DNA of 64,000 bases from PGZG01 sp046292765 (GTDB taxonomy: Bacteria > Pseudomonadota > Gammaproteobacteria > Pseudomonadales > Alcanivoracaceae): the NCBI GenBank assembly GCA_046292765.1, contig JBKBQA010000007.1, positions 62,001-126,000 of the forward strand, in the 5' to 3' direction. The translations under genes and the position numbers were made by a program. Every line of letters starts with the position of its first letter. The stretch's first letter is position 1. Under the pieces are notes generated by a model. It was not told the origin of the DNA and ran no database searches. It saw only the letters and a list, made by a program, of their open reading frames with translations. Positions 50,283 to 58,593 of the stretch are shown piece by piece.

Positions 50283-50848
50283 ACACGCTATCACCACTGT
50301 TGCGCCTCGATGAGGTGGTGGTCGGCTATGACCATCCGATTGCCGGGCCACTGTCTTTCGAGATTATGCCCGGTGAGCTGGTGGCACTGTGCGGACCGAA
50401 TGGCAGCGGCAAAAGCTCGGTGCTGGGCGCCATCCTGAATCGCGTCACCCGCTTTAGCGGCCACATCAACAGATCGCCGGCACTGCACATCAGCTCTCTG
50501 GATCAGCACTCACCCTGGCCTGCAGAACTTCCACTCTCGGGCAGAGATCTGCTGGGATTGGCAGGCCTGTCCAGTCACGGCCTGCCGGCGCAACTGGGTC
50601 TTTGTCTGGACCGGCGACTGGACCGGCTGAGCGGCGGTCAGCGTCAGCTGATCCGCACCTGGGTGGCGATACACCAACCCGCAGACCTGCTGCTGCTCGA
50701 CGAACCCACCAACAACCTCGATCCGGATGCCGAGCAGTTGCTCACTGAAGCGCTCTGCCATCGCCCCGCCAATCTGGCGGTATTGCTGGTGTCCCATGAG
50801 CCGCAGTTTCTGGCCAGCCTGCCCGTGCGGCGCGTGGAGATGCAATGA
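50279..50848 (+). CDS. Metal ABC transporter ATP-binding protein (ZnuC-like)
   Basis: Energises zinc import. The 189 residues include Walker A CGPNGSGKSSV near residue 39, Q-loop region HISSLDQHSPW, the signature LSGGQRQL near 120, Walker B LLLLDEPTNNLD near 140 and the switch His in LLVSHEP. Shorter than most ZnuC (about 250), lacking the C-terminal extension, but all catalytic motifs are present. The ATG at 50279 overlaps the upstream stop, and the stop overlaps the permease start. Confidence 0.9.
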   Translation: MNTLSPLLRLDEVVVGYDHPIAGPLSFEIMPGELVALCGPNGSGKSSVLGAILNRVTRFSGHINRSPALHISSLDQHSPWPAELPLSGRDLLGLAGLSSHGLPAQLGLCLDRRLDRLSGGQRQLIRTWVAIHQPADLLLLDEPTNNLDPDAEQLLTEALCHRPANLAVLLVSHEPQFLASLPVRRVEMQ

Positions 50849-51630
50849 TGGAACTGTTGCTCGATCCACTGTTCCGGGTGCCATTCCTGAATGGGCTCTG
50901 CCTTGCCCTGACGTTGCCCGTGTTTGCCGTGATGCTGCGCCTGCAGAAACAGTGGCTTGCTGCCATCGGCGTCGCCCATCTTGCCGGCGCCGGTGGCGTG
51001 ATCGCCGGAGCAGTCAGCCTGCCGGCACTACCGGTAGCATGGCTCACCGCCCTGCTGGCGGGCCTGCTGAGGCCAGCACGCCTGCGCGATGACAACGAAT
51101 ACTTTGCCCTGCTGATGATCGCCGGCTGGACCCTGATGATGATTGGCAGCAGCCTGTCTCATCATGCCCATGGACTGGCGCAGATGCTGATTGACGGCCA
51201 GCTCTACTTTACCCATCGCTGGCATTTGGCTGCAGCGCTGGCGCTTGGTATTGCCGCCATCGCAATGGCACCAACACTGCAACACCGTCTGCTCAGACAT
51301 CTGCTGCTACCGGATGCCACCCTGCCAACGACGACGATATTGTTGTGGCGCATCCTCACGCTGAGCGCCATCGCTCTGGCCACCATGAGTTTCGGCGTGA
51401 TGGCCGCGTTCGCCCTGCTCCTTGTGCCGGCTGCCATTGCCTTTCGCCACGCCCCACACTGGCGTGCCGGGCTATGGCTGACGCTGGCGATCACCCTGCT
51501 CGCTTATCTGCTGGCCTTCATCACCGCATTGATGGCAGACATTCCCTTTGGCCCGGTGCTGACAGCCTGGCTGATGGCACTGCTGATTATCGACCAGACC
51601 ACCGTATGGCTGATTCGCCATCGCCGCTAG
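50845..51630 (+). CDS. Metal ABC transporter permease (ZnuB-like)
   Basis: Inner-membrane channel of the zinc importer. The 261 residues are very hydrophobic with about eight helices and the ABC-3 family pattern (VAHLAGAGGVIAGAVSL near residue 45, LSAIALATMSFGVMAAFALLLVPAAIA near 170-195). The start ATGATGG offers two ATGs; 50845 is used because it gives the four-base overlap with the ATPase gene. With 49377 and 50279 it forms a complete substrate-binding, ATPase and permease set. Confidence 0.88.
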   Translation: MMELLLDPLFRVPFLNGLCLALTLPVFAVMLRLQKQWLAAIGVAHLAGAGGVIAGAVSLPALPVAWLTALLAGLLRPARLRDDNEYFALLMIAGWTLMMIGSSLSHHAHGLAQMLIDGQLYFTHRWHLAAALALGIAAIAMAPTLQHRLLRHLLLPDATLPTTTILLWRILTLSAIALATMSFGVMAAFALLLVPAAIAFRHAPHWRAGLWLTLAITLLAYLLAFITALMADIPFGPVLTAWLMALLIIDQTTVWLIRHRR

Positions 51631-51672
51631 CATCCCCTACAATCCGATAGAACACATTACGGATGCCACAGC

Positions 51673-52176
51673 ATGCGACACCTCTTCATGGGCACCTTGA
51701 TGCTCGCCCTGTCTTCAACATCCGTCGCAGGCGGCTATGCCGCTGCCGATCTGGTGATGAGCCACATTAAGCCCACCGCCACCACAGGCAGCGGTGATGT
51801 TGGCGCGCTGCAATTCAGGATCGGCACCACCCTGAACAGCAACGGCACGGTTGGCGGAGAGTTTCGTGCCGCACTGGGCATTGGCAGCGATACTGACAAC
51901 GGCGCCCGCTACGAAATGAACCGATACTTCGGCGCCTACCTTCGCGCCCAGTTTCCCAACAGCATGCCGCTGCGACCCTATGGCATGCTGGGCGTGACCC
52001 GCGCCGAAACAACCATCAACAGCAGCCGCGAAAGGTTCAACGACATTTCCCTTGGCATAGGCGCAGAGTACACCCTCACTCAGGACATGTTTTTGGCGGT
52101 GGAGTACCTGAGGGCAGTTGATCGGAGCAAGGCGGAGATCAGCAATATCGGCATCGGGCTCGGCGCCCGGTTCTGA
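51673..52176 (+). CDS. Small outer-membrane beta-barrel protein
   Basis: A 167-residue protein with a signal peptide (MRHLFMGTLMLALSSTSVAGG) and alternating hydrophobic strands typical of eight-stranded OmpA-like/porin-family barrels (LQFRIGTTLNSNGTVGGEFRAALGIG, RPYGMLGVTRAETTINSS, SLGIGAEYTLTQDMFLAVEYLRA), ending in ...GLGARF with a C-terminal Phe, the BAM recognition signal. No specific function is evident. It follows the permease by 42 bases and ends at a strong bidirectional terminator. Confidence 0.8.
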   Translation: MRHLFMGTLMLALSSTSVAGGYAAADLVMSHIKPTATTGSGDVGALQFRIGTTLNSNGTVGGEFRAALGIGSDTDNGARYEMNRYFGAYLRAQFPNSMPLRPYGMLGVTRAETTINSSRERFNDISLGIGAEYTLTQDMFLAVEYLRAVDRSKAEISNIGIGLGARF

Positions 52177-52181
52177 CAAAA

Positions 52182-52204
52182 GAGGCCGGCTTGATGCCGG
52201 CCTC
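52182..52204. terminator. Bidirectional terminator between the barrel gene and folE2
   Basis: A 9-bp perfect GC-rich stem (52182-52190 with 52196-52204) around TTGAT, preceded by four A's. It separates convergent genes. Confidence 0.75.
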
Positions 52205-52211
52205 CTTCATT

Positions 52212-53171
52212 TCAGGGAATCGGCAGATAGCCGCCGGCAACATTCTTGGTGACGATCGCCACTGCATTATGAGCATGCAGGCTTTCCAGATGGTTGACCC
52301 GCAACCAAAAGTCCTTGTACTGCGGCTGGGGGTCAATGGCCCGCTGCAGGCGGCGGGCCGCATCTTCACAAAACATCAGGTTCTGACCATTAAGACGGGC
52401 AAACTCTTGCTCGTCTTCGCGCTTCACTGCTGTTTGCACCGGCGTCTTCAGCGCGCCCTCGATAGCATCGATCAGCGCGGTAATCGGGAAACCCGTCTCT
52501 TCGGCGTGATCCAGCAGCACCCGCACCTGAGCAATGGAACGCTGGCTATGGGGCGTTGCGACAATACCCTTTTCGGTACCGATCCACTCTGCCACCGCTT
52601 CCGCCGGGATAGTGCCGACATCACCAAACTGCGTGCGGAAGGCATCCTGAATCAACTGCCGCGCCAACGCGGCGGAACAGGGACAGGTCGAGGAGTACGG
52701 CACCTCCACCGACAGCTCGACGCGCAATTCGCCACCCTTGAGGGTGCCGCAGATGCTAACCGGATAACTCTTCCAGCCGAAATAGTTGCTCTTCAGCGAC
52801 TCCCGGCGCATGGAATATTCAAAATCCAGCTGCACAAAGGCCTGATCACTGAGCCCCTCGTGGGTCGACAGGAAAGTTGCCAGCAGCTTGCCGATGGAGG
52901 CCGCACTGACCGAGCAATCAGCAAAAGTTTCCTCCAGCGCCAGATACAGGCGTGACATGTGAATGCCCCGGGCACTCGGATCCTCCAGGTTAACGTAGGC
53001 CTGAATGGAAGCGCTGATGGGGCGCTCGCCGGCCAGCGTGTCGCTGAGGCGCGCCGGCAGGTGGATCTCGCTCATCCCGACCCAGTCGAGCTTGCTGCGG
53101 ATGTGCTTGGTCGCCGTGCTGGCAACATCGGGCATGTCTTTGATGGTGACCGCGCCCTGTTGGCTTTTCAT
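52212..53171 (-). CDS. folE2: GTP cyclohydrolase FolE2 (zinc-independent, type IB)
   Basis: Makes dihydroneopterin triphosphate for folate and related pathways; in many bacteria it replaces zinc-dependent FolE under zinc shortage. The ATG at 53171 (GGAGA upstream) gives 319 residues, the usual size. The family signature is clear: VEVPYSSTCPCSAALARQLI with the conserved Cys near residue 160, TPHSQRSIAQVRV near 210, and GQNLMFCEDAARRL near 275. Placement beside a ZnuABC-like operon supports a zinc-starvation role. I could not find a Zur box of the known consensus. Confidence 0.93.
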   Translation of the reverse strand: MKSQQGAVTIKDMPDVASTATKHIRSKLDWVGMSEIHLPARLSDTLAGERPISASIQAYVNLEDPSARGIHMSRLYLALEETFADCSVSAASIGKLLATFLSTHEGLSDQAFVQLDFEYSMRRESLKSNYFGWKSYPVSICGTLKGGELRVELSVEVPYSSTCPCSAALARQLIQDAFRTQFGDVGTIPAEAVAEWIGTEKGIVATPHSQRSIAQVRVLLDHAEETGFPITALIDAIEGALKTPVQTAVKREDEQEFARLNGQNLMFCEDAARRLQRAIDPQPQYKDFWLRVNHLESLHAHNAVAIVTKNVAGGYLPIP

Positions 53172-53372
53172 CGAAGTCTCCGTTGGCCGCGACAGGGGCA
53201 TTGCCCACACCACGTCGCAATGCCTGTCTTTCGGGGGTGGCAAGTCTAGCAGATAAGGTTGCCTGAATAGACTGAACCACCGTGTGGCTTTGGCTCTGCC
53301 GTAGATAGGCTCACACTATCAGCATGGATATCCCGTGAAGTCCTGCATTTTGATCAACTGGCGCCCGCCCAC

Positions 53373-53392
53373 TTACTTTGATATCTAAGTAA
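53373..53392. promoter_or_regulatory. Candidate EctR operator in the ectoine leader
   Basis: A 20-bp near-perfect palindrome, TTACTT-t-GATATC-t-AAGTAA, 150 bases before the ectR start. Size and symmetry suit a MarR-family dimer. A second short inverted repeat ACATA-N7-TATGT is at 53438-53454. The 53172-53498 stretch otherwise contains no ORF. Confidence 0.5.
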
Positions 53393-53498
53393 TAATCTGG
53401 TAGGGTGTCCTCCATCCCTTGATCAGCCCGCCAGAGTACATATTAACTTTATGTATTTAATCGTTTTGCTGGCATTTTAATATCTGGAGGAGCCGATT

Positions 53499-53570
53499 GT
53501 GAAGGCTGAAATTAGTCATACATCTAAGGAACGAGAAGCACTCCGATGGCCCGACACGACGACGTGCTGA
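53499..53570 (+). CDS. Possible 23-residue leader peptide overlapping ectR
   Basis: A GTG-initiated frame with a strong GGAGGA ribosome site eight bases upstream. It encodes MKAEISHTSKEREALRWPDTTTC and stops 25 bases inside ectR in another frame. The ectR ATG itself has only AAGGAACGAG upstream. The strong ribosome site and overlap suggest translational coupling or a leader-type control. No similarity known; it may be spurious. Confidence 0.35.
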   Translation: MKAEISHTSKEREALRWPDTTTC

Positions 53571-54085
53571 TTGCCCTGCGACGCATTATTCGCGCTACCG
53601 ACCTCTACTCTCGGCGACTGAGCCGGGAATCAGGCCTGACCGCGCCGCAATTGTTGATCCTGCAGGCAATCGCCGGTCGCGGCGAGATCACCATGGGCGA
53701 CATCGCCGCCGAGGTCTCGCTTAGCCAAGCCACCGTGACCACCATTCTGGACCGTCTTGAGGGGCGCGGACTGGTGGTACGGGAACGGGGCGCCTCCGAC
53801 AAACGCCGCGTCTATGCGCGGCTGACAGACGCCGGTCATGCGGTTATCGCCGACGCTCCCGAACCGTTGCAGGAAACCTTTGTGCGTCGCTTCAGCAAGC
53901 TGAAAGATTGGGAGCAATCCCAAATCATCAGTGCAGTGGAGCGTATCGCCAGCATGATGGATGCCGACGACATCGATGCCGCTCCGCTACTGGATGTCGG
54001 CGCCATTGACCGCGGCCAACCTGTGGCCGACACCTTAACCCTTCCCCGCGGAGGACAACGCTGCGGCCGCGCCGCACGCCGGTAG
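53546..54085 (+). CDS. ectR: MarR-family regulator of ectoine genes (EctR-like)
   Basis: Predicted repressor of the following ect genes. The 179 residues have the winged helix of MarR proteins (GLTAPQLLILQAIAGRGEITMGDIAAEVSLSQATVTTILDRLEGRGLVVRERGASDKRRVYARLTDAG, about residues 28-96), matching EctR/CosR that precede ectABC in many halophiles. The C-terminal ~25 residues are basic. It lies 27 bases before ectA on the same strand, with no terminator between, so the regulator is probably cotranscribed. Confidence 0.88.
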   Translation: MARHDDVLIALRRIIRATDLYSRRLSRESGLTAPQLLILQAIAGRGEITMGDIAAEVSLSQATVTTILDRLEGRGLVVRERGASDKRRVYARLTDAGHAVIADAPEPLQETFVRRFSKLKDWEQSQIISAVERIASMMDADDIDAAPLLDVGAIDRGQPVADTLTLPRGGQRCGRAARR

Positions 54086-54112
54086 CCCGGCCGAAACAGG
54101 AGAATACCGACC

Positions 54113-54676
54113 ATGTTCACCGACACATCCAAAGGCGCCGGCAACGCTCGATCGACGCCCGACATCACTATCCGCTTGCGCAAACCCGATAGCGAGGATG
54201 GCGCCAGAGTGCACGCACTGGTAAGACGCTGCACACCGCTGGATGAAAACTCTCTGTACTGCAATCTTCTTCAGTGCACGCATTTTGCCGATACCTGTGT
54301 CGCCGCCGAGATCGATGGCGAGCTAGTGGGCTTTATCTCTGCCTATATTCCTCCGAAGCAGCAAAGCACCCTGTTTATCTGGCAGGTTGCCGTGGACGAG
54401 AAGGCGCGCGGGCTCGGCCTTGCCTCTCGCATGCTGGCGGAATTGCTTGATCGTGATGAGTGTCATCAGGTGCAGTACATCGATACCACCATCACACCGG
54501 ATAACGAAGCCTCCTGGGCCCTGTTCCGTCGCTTCGCGGATAAACGCCGCTATCGCACCGAGACATTCATCCTGTTCGATAGCCGCCTTCATTTCTCTGG
54601 TGCTCACAAGGATGAGCACCTGCTGCGCATCGGACCGTTCAACCGCACCCCGGTCAATGACGCACTGAGCCACTAG
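54113..54676 (+). CDS. ectA: L-2,4-diaminobutyrate N-acetyltransferase
   Basis: Second step of ectoine synthesis: acetylates diaminobutyrate with acetyl-CoA. The 187-residue GNAT protein carries TIRLRKPDSEDGARVHALVRRCTPLDENSLYCNLL at the start of the domain, the EctA-typical segment FISAYIPPKQQSTLFIWQVAVDEKARGLGLASRML (acetyl-CoA loop KARGLG) and TTITPDNEASWALFRRFA. Length is normal. Followed by ectB after 20 bases with an AAGGGAG ribosome site. Confidence 0.96.
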   Translation: MFTDTSKGAGNARSTPDITIRLRKPDSEDGARVHALVRRCTPLDENSLYCNLLQCTHFADTCVAAEIDGELVGFISAYIPPKQQSTLFIWQVAVDEKARGLGLASRMLAELLDRDECHQVQYIDTTITPDNEASWALFRRFADKRRYRTETFILFDSRLHFSGAHKDEHLLRIGPFNRTPVNDALSH

Positions 54677-54696
54677 AATAAACAAGGGAGACAATT

Positions 54697-56010
54697 ATGG
54701 ACGCCAAGTCAGATACCGACGTATTTGATCGCATTGAGTCAGAAGTGCAGAGCTATGCCCGCAGCTTCCCGGTACTTTTTTCGAAGGCCAAGGGATCTTA
54801 CCTGTACGATGAGGACGGCGAGGCCTATCTGGATTTTCTTGCCGGTGCAGGCACTCTTAATTATGGCCACAACAATCCGGTACTGAAGGAAAAGCTGCTT
54901 GCCTACCTGAGCGAGGATTACATCGTTCACGGCCTTGACATGCATACGGTGGCGAAGCGTAACTTCCTGTGGATGTTCGAGGAAGTGGTGCTCAAGCCGC
55001 GCAAGATGCAGTACATCATGCAGTTTACCGGCCCGACTGGCACCAATGCAGTGGAAGCGGCACTGAAAATTGCCCGCAACATTAAAGGCCGCAGCAATAT
55101 CATTACTTTCACCAATGGCTTCCACGGTGTATCTCTCGGCGCACTGGCAGCAACGGGCAACAGCCACCATCGCGGCGCATCCGGTGTATCGCTGACTAAT
55201 ACTTCGGTGATGCCCTATGATGGCTACCTTGGCACCGGCTTTGACACCACAGAAATGATCGACAAAATGCTCTCGGACAGCTCCAGTGGCATCGATCACC
55301 CGGCCGCCGTCATTGTCGAAACTGTTCAGGGCGAAGGCGGCATTAATGCGGCCAGCTTCGAATGGCTGCGCAACCTGGAAAAGGTTTGCCACAAGCATGA
55401 CATGCTGATGATAGTCGACGACATTCAGGCAGGCTGTGGTCGCACTGGATCGTTCTTCAGCTTTGATGAAATTGGGATCAAGCCGGACATCATCACCCTG
55501 TCAAAGTCACTGAGCGGCTATGGCTTGCCATTCTCGGTGGTACTGATGAAGCCGGAACTCGACCAGTGGAAGCCCGGCGAGCATAACGGTACATTCCGCG
55601 GACACAACCCGGCATTTGTTACCGCAACCGCTGCCCTTGATCACTACTGGCGCGACAACACCTTCGCCACCGAGATCAAGAAAAAGGCGGACATCATCAC
55701 CGAACACTTTCGCGCCATTGCTGATCGCTACGATGATTACTGGTTCCACCTCAGCGGCCGCGGCATGATGCAGGGCCTGGTCTGTCGTGATGGCACACTT
55801 GCCGGAGAAATCACCTCAGAAGCCTTCGCTCGCAAACTGGTGATCGAGACTTCCGGCGCTGATGATCATGTCATCAAGACTCTTTGCCCGCTGACCATCA
55901 GTGAAGAAGATCTGATTCGCGGATTGACCATTGTTTCAGACAGCGTCGACACGGTGATGAAGGACCGGGTCAAGCAGCAACGCCGCGGCAAAGTCAGCGT
56001 GGTGGCATAA
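54697..56010 (+). CDS. ectB: Diaminobutyrate-2-oxoglutarate transaminase
   Basis: First step of ectoine synthesis: aspartate semialdehyde to L-2,4-diaminobutyrate, PLP-dependent. The 437 residues show class III aminotransferase motifs: LDFLAGAGTLNYGHNNP, FTGPTGTNAVEAALKIAR, ETVQGEGGINAAS, VDDIQAGCGRTGSFFSF (PLP-binding Asp) and the PLP lysine in TLSKSLSGYGLPF near residue 270. The stop shares one base with the start of a 43-codon ORF that runs exactly up to ectC. There is no ask_ect aspartokinase gene in the operon. Confidence 0.97.
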   Translation: MDAKSDTDVFDRIESEVQSYARSFPVLFSKAKGSYLYDEDGEAYLDFLAGAGTLNYGHNNPVLKEKLLAYLSEDYIVHGLDMHTVAKRNFLWMFEEVVLKPRKMQYIMQFTGPTGTNAVEAALKIARNIKGRSNIITFTNGFHGVSLGALAATGNSHHRGASGVSLTNTSVMPYDGYLGTGFDTTEMIDKMLSDSSSGIDHPAAVIVETVQGEGGINAASFEWLRNLEKVCHKHDMLMIVDDIQAGCGRTGSFFSFDEIGIKPDIITLSKSLSGYGLPFSVVLMKPELDQWKPGEHNGTFRGHNPAFVTATAALDHYWRDNTFATEIKKKADIITEHFRAIADRYDDYWFHLSGRGMMQGLVCRDGTLAGEITSEAFARKLVIETSGADDHVIKTLCPLTISEEDLIRGLTIVSDSVDTVMKDRVKQQRRGKVSVVA

Positions 56011-56141
56011 TGAGGGAAGATCACCTGATTATGCCCCGTGCCATCCTGCACGTACTGAGCAGCTCTGCCGATCACTTCGGCATTGACCGGCAGGATGCGC
56101 AAGCAATACTGAATCACTGGAAGGAGCAATACGCAGCATGA
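56010..56141 (+). CDS. 43-residue ORF fitted between ectB and ectC
   Basis: Not a recognised gene. The ATG (56010-56012) overlaps the ectB stop by one base (TAATG) and the TGA overlaps the ectC ATG by four bases (ATGA), so the frame fills the 127-base gap exactly. The product starts MREDHLIMPRAILHVLSSSADHF and ends LNHWKEQYAA; it looks like a small soluble helical protein. The ectC ribosome site AAGGAG lies inside it, so translating it could couple ectC to ectB. Chance cannot be excluded. Confidence 0.5.
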   Translation: MREDHLIMPRAILHVLSSSADHFGIDRQDAQAILNHWKEQYAA

Positions 56142-56536
56142 TTGTTCGCACTCTGGAAGAAGCTCGCAACAGTGAGCGCCGAGTGGTTGCACCGAATGGT
56201 AACTGGGAGTCCGTGCGCCTGAGCCTGAAGGACGATGGCATGGGTTTTTCGTTCCACATCACTACCATTCATGCCGGCACCGAGACTCATATCTGGTATC
56301 AGAATCATCTGGAAACCGTGTACTGCATCAGCGGCGAAGGCGAGATCGAGACTGTCGCAGACGGCAATGTCTACCCGATCCGTCCCGGCACGGTGTATAT
56401 GCTCGACAAGCACGATGAGCATTACCTGCGAGCCAATCTGGGCGTCGACATGGTCATGGCCTGCGCTTTTAATCCACCATTAAGTGGCAAGGAAGTTCAC
56501 GATAAAAATGGTGTCTACCCGGCAGATAATGACTGA
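56138..56536 (+). CDS. ectC: L-ectoine synthase
   Basis: Cyclises N-gamma-acetyl-diaminobutyrate to ectoine. The 132 residues form one cupin domain: NWESVRLSLKDDGMGFSFHITTIHAGTETHIWYQNHLETVYCISGEGEIE, with the metal-binding Glu, Tyr and His residues (HLETVYC, then DKHDEHYLRA), and end at PLSGKEVHDKNGVYP, diagnostic for EctC. AAGGAG is eleven bases upstream of the ATG. Last gene of the operon; no ectD hydroxylase follows, so the product is ectoine, not hydroxyectoine, from this locus. Confidence 0.97.
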   Translation: MIVRTLEEARNSERRVVAPNGNWESVRLSLKDDGMGFSFHITTIHAGTETHIWYQNHLETVYCISGEGEIETVADGNVYPIRPGTVYMLDKHDEHYLRANLGVDMVMACAFNPPLSGKEVHDKNGVYPADND

Positions 56537-56564
56537 CGAGGGACCCTCGGAAAGTGTAGCTTGC

Positions 56565-56596
56565 AAAAAGGGGCGCCTGATCAGGCGCCCCTTTTT
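56565..56596. terminator. Bidirectional terminator after ectC
   Basis: A 16-bp perfect palindrome-type stem (56565-56580 with 56581-56596) with A-run at left and T-run at right, between convergent ectC and the acyl-CoA dehydrogenase gene. Confidence 0.88.
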
Positions 56597-56617
56597 TCAT
56601 CGCTTCACCGCTGACAT

Positions 56618-58408
56618 TCAGAACTCACCGTCGGCAAAGCTCATCATGCTATCTGCGCCGGCACGAATTGCCGTGGCCAATCCCCGCGTACGAGGCAACA
56701 GGCGAGCAAAGTAGAAGGCTGCCGCCTTGAACTTGCCATTGCAGAAATCCGCATCTCCACCGCCAGTCAGCTTCTGCTCTGCGGCCAGCACCAGACGCAG
56801 CCAGTACCAACCGACCACCACATAACCGGAGTACATCAGAAAATCCACAGAAGCAGCCCCCACCTCATCCGGATTCTTCATTGCTGCCGCACCCACCTCA
56901 GCCGCCAGCTGCTGCCATTCAGCCAGGTTTGCCCGCAGTAATTGCGCCTCGCCACCAATCAGGGCATGGCTCTCATGATCGGCACAGAAGGCATCGATTT
57001 CCTGCAGCAGATCACGCATCGCCTGACCCCGATCCATCATGATCTTGCGACCGATCAGATCCAGCGCCTGCACCTGCGTGGTGCCTTCATAGATGGTACT
57101 GACGCGACAGTCGCGCATCAGCTGCTCCATACCATGCTCGCGAATATAGCCATGCCCACCCAGCACCTGAACACCATGGCTAACGCACTCATTGCTGACC
57201 TCCGTGACAAATCCCTTGACGATTGGAGTAAGGAAGCCAAGCCGTCGCGACGCTGTCTTGCGAACATCTGCATCAGCACCATACTCTGCCAGATCACCGT
57301 AACGGGCCGCATCCAGGCACAGGGCACGACAGCCCTCGGTAAATGCCTTCTGGGTTAGCAATAGCTGTCGCACGCCGGGATGCACAATAATCGGATCAGC
57401 GACACCATCCCTGTTTTTCGGCCCGGACAGCGAACGCATTTGCAGGCGCTCCCGAGCGTAGCCGAGCGCCCCCTGATAGCTGGCAGTGGCCAGACCCAAC
57501 CCCGCCATACCCGAACCGATGCGCGCGTCATTCATCATCACGAACATGTACTTCAAACCTTGATGCGGATCACCGACCATATAGCCAGTAGCACCATCAA
57601 AGTTCATCACACAGGTCGGTGAGGCGGCGTAGCCCATCTTGTGCTCAATCGAACCGCAGCTGACTGCATTACGCTCGCCCAACGACTGGTCTTCGTTAAC
57701 CAGAAACTTCGGCACGATAAACATCGAAATTCCCGCCGATCCAGCGGGCGCATCCGGCAGCTTTGCCAACACCAGATGAATAATGTTTTCCGAACAATCG
57801 TGTTCGCCATAACTGATGAAGATCTTGGTGCCGGAGATTTTGTAAGTACCGTCTGCCTGGGGCTCCGCCTTGCTACGCAAGATGCCGAGATCGGTACCGC
57901 AATGCGGCTCGGTCAGGCACATAGTGGCACTGAAACGACCATCGACCAGCCCCGGAAAAAAGCGCTCACGCTGCCATTCAGCACCGTGCGCATCAATCGC
58001 CATCATTACGCCACTGGGCAATCCCACCAGCATCACCCAGGGCGGATTCACGGCACAGAGCATTTCATTGACGGCAATACCGACAGAGCGGGGCAACGCT
58101 TGACCACCCCAGCGGGTAGCGGCAGTCAAGCCGGGCCAGCCGGCCTCAACCCACTGCTCCCTGGCTTCGCGATAGCCCTTGGGCAGCTTGACGTTACCGC
58201 CATTGAAGTCGCAGCCGGTCTCATCGCCACTACGATACAGGGGATGCAGCACCTGCTCACTAAAGCGGCCACCCTGCTCAAGCATCATGTCAAAGGTCTG
58301 CTGATCGGGCGCTTCGACCTCCTGCAGCGCAGGGTAGTGACCGGTCAGATCAAGCAAATCATGAGCGACGAAGCGGATGTCATCGAGCGGAGCCTGATAG
58401 CGGGCCAT
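56618..58408 (-). CDS. Acyl-CoA dehydrogenase, long C-terminal-domain type
   Basis: FAD-dependent dehydrogenase of acyl-CoA thioesters. The ATG at 58408 (AGGAGA upstream) gives 596 residues, the length of the FadE-like/DmdC-like group with an extra C-terminal domain. Motifs: FSATMCLTEPHCGTDLG (FAD), ISGTKIFISYGEHD, QVLGGHGYIREHGMEQLMRDCRVSTIYEGTTQVQALDLIGRK with the catalytic Glu in IYEGT. Similar proteins are often annotated as 3-methylmercaptopropionyl-CoA dehydrogenase, but the substrate cannot be fixed here. It stands alone between ectC and a GGDEF gene. Confidence 0.9.
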   Translation of the reverse strand: MARYQAPLDDIRFVAHDLLDLTGHYPALQEVEAPDQQTFDMMLEQGGRFSEQVLHPLYRSGDETGCDFNGGNVKLPKGYREAREQWVEAGWPGLTAATRWGGQALPRSVGIAVNEMLCAVNPPWVMLVGLPSGVMMAIDAHGAEWQRERFFPGLVDGRFSATMCLTEPHCGTDLGILRSKAEPQADGTYKISGTKIFISYGEHDCSENIIHLVLAKLPDAPAGSAGISMFIVPKFLVNEDQSLGERNAVSCGSIEHKMGYAASPTCVMNFDGATGYMVGDPHQGLKYMFVMMNDARIGSGMAGLGLATASYQGALGYARERLQMRSLSGPKNRDGVADPIIVHPGVRQLLLTQKAFTEGCRALCLDAARYGDLAEYGADADVRKTASRRLGFLTPIVKGFVTEVSNECVSHGVQVLGGHGYIREHGMEQLMRDCRVSTIYEGTTQVQALDLIGRKIMMDRGQAMRDLLQEIDAFCADHESHALIGGEAQLLRANLAEWQQLAAEVGAAAMKNPDEVGAASVDFLMYSGYVVVGWYWLRLVLAAEQKLTGGGDADFCNGKFKAAAFYFARLLPRTRGLATAIRAGADSMMSFADGEF

Positions 58409-58593
58409 GGCGGTTATCTCCTGAGTTCCGAAGGCTGCGAGACTAATCACTGGAATCGTCTCAGGCGATGACGGATGGCACCAGGGCACTGGTGATTCCG
58501 GTCAGGTAGTGCTGGCCGAAGCAGCGTTTACCTGCCGTGCAGACGGTGGGTATACTGCCTTGATAATAAGTATAAAGGCGTAGCAATAAGACC

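Noticed and set aside
53172..53300. Zur box upstream of folE2
   Set aside because: No TGTTATA-TATAACA-like palindrome in the leader; zinc regulation is inferred only from gene content.
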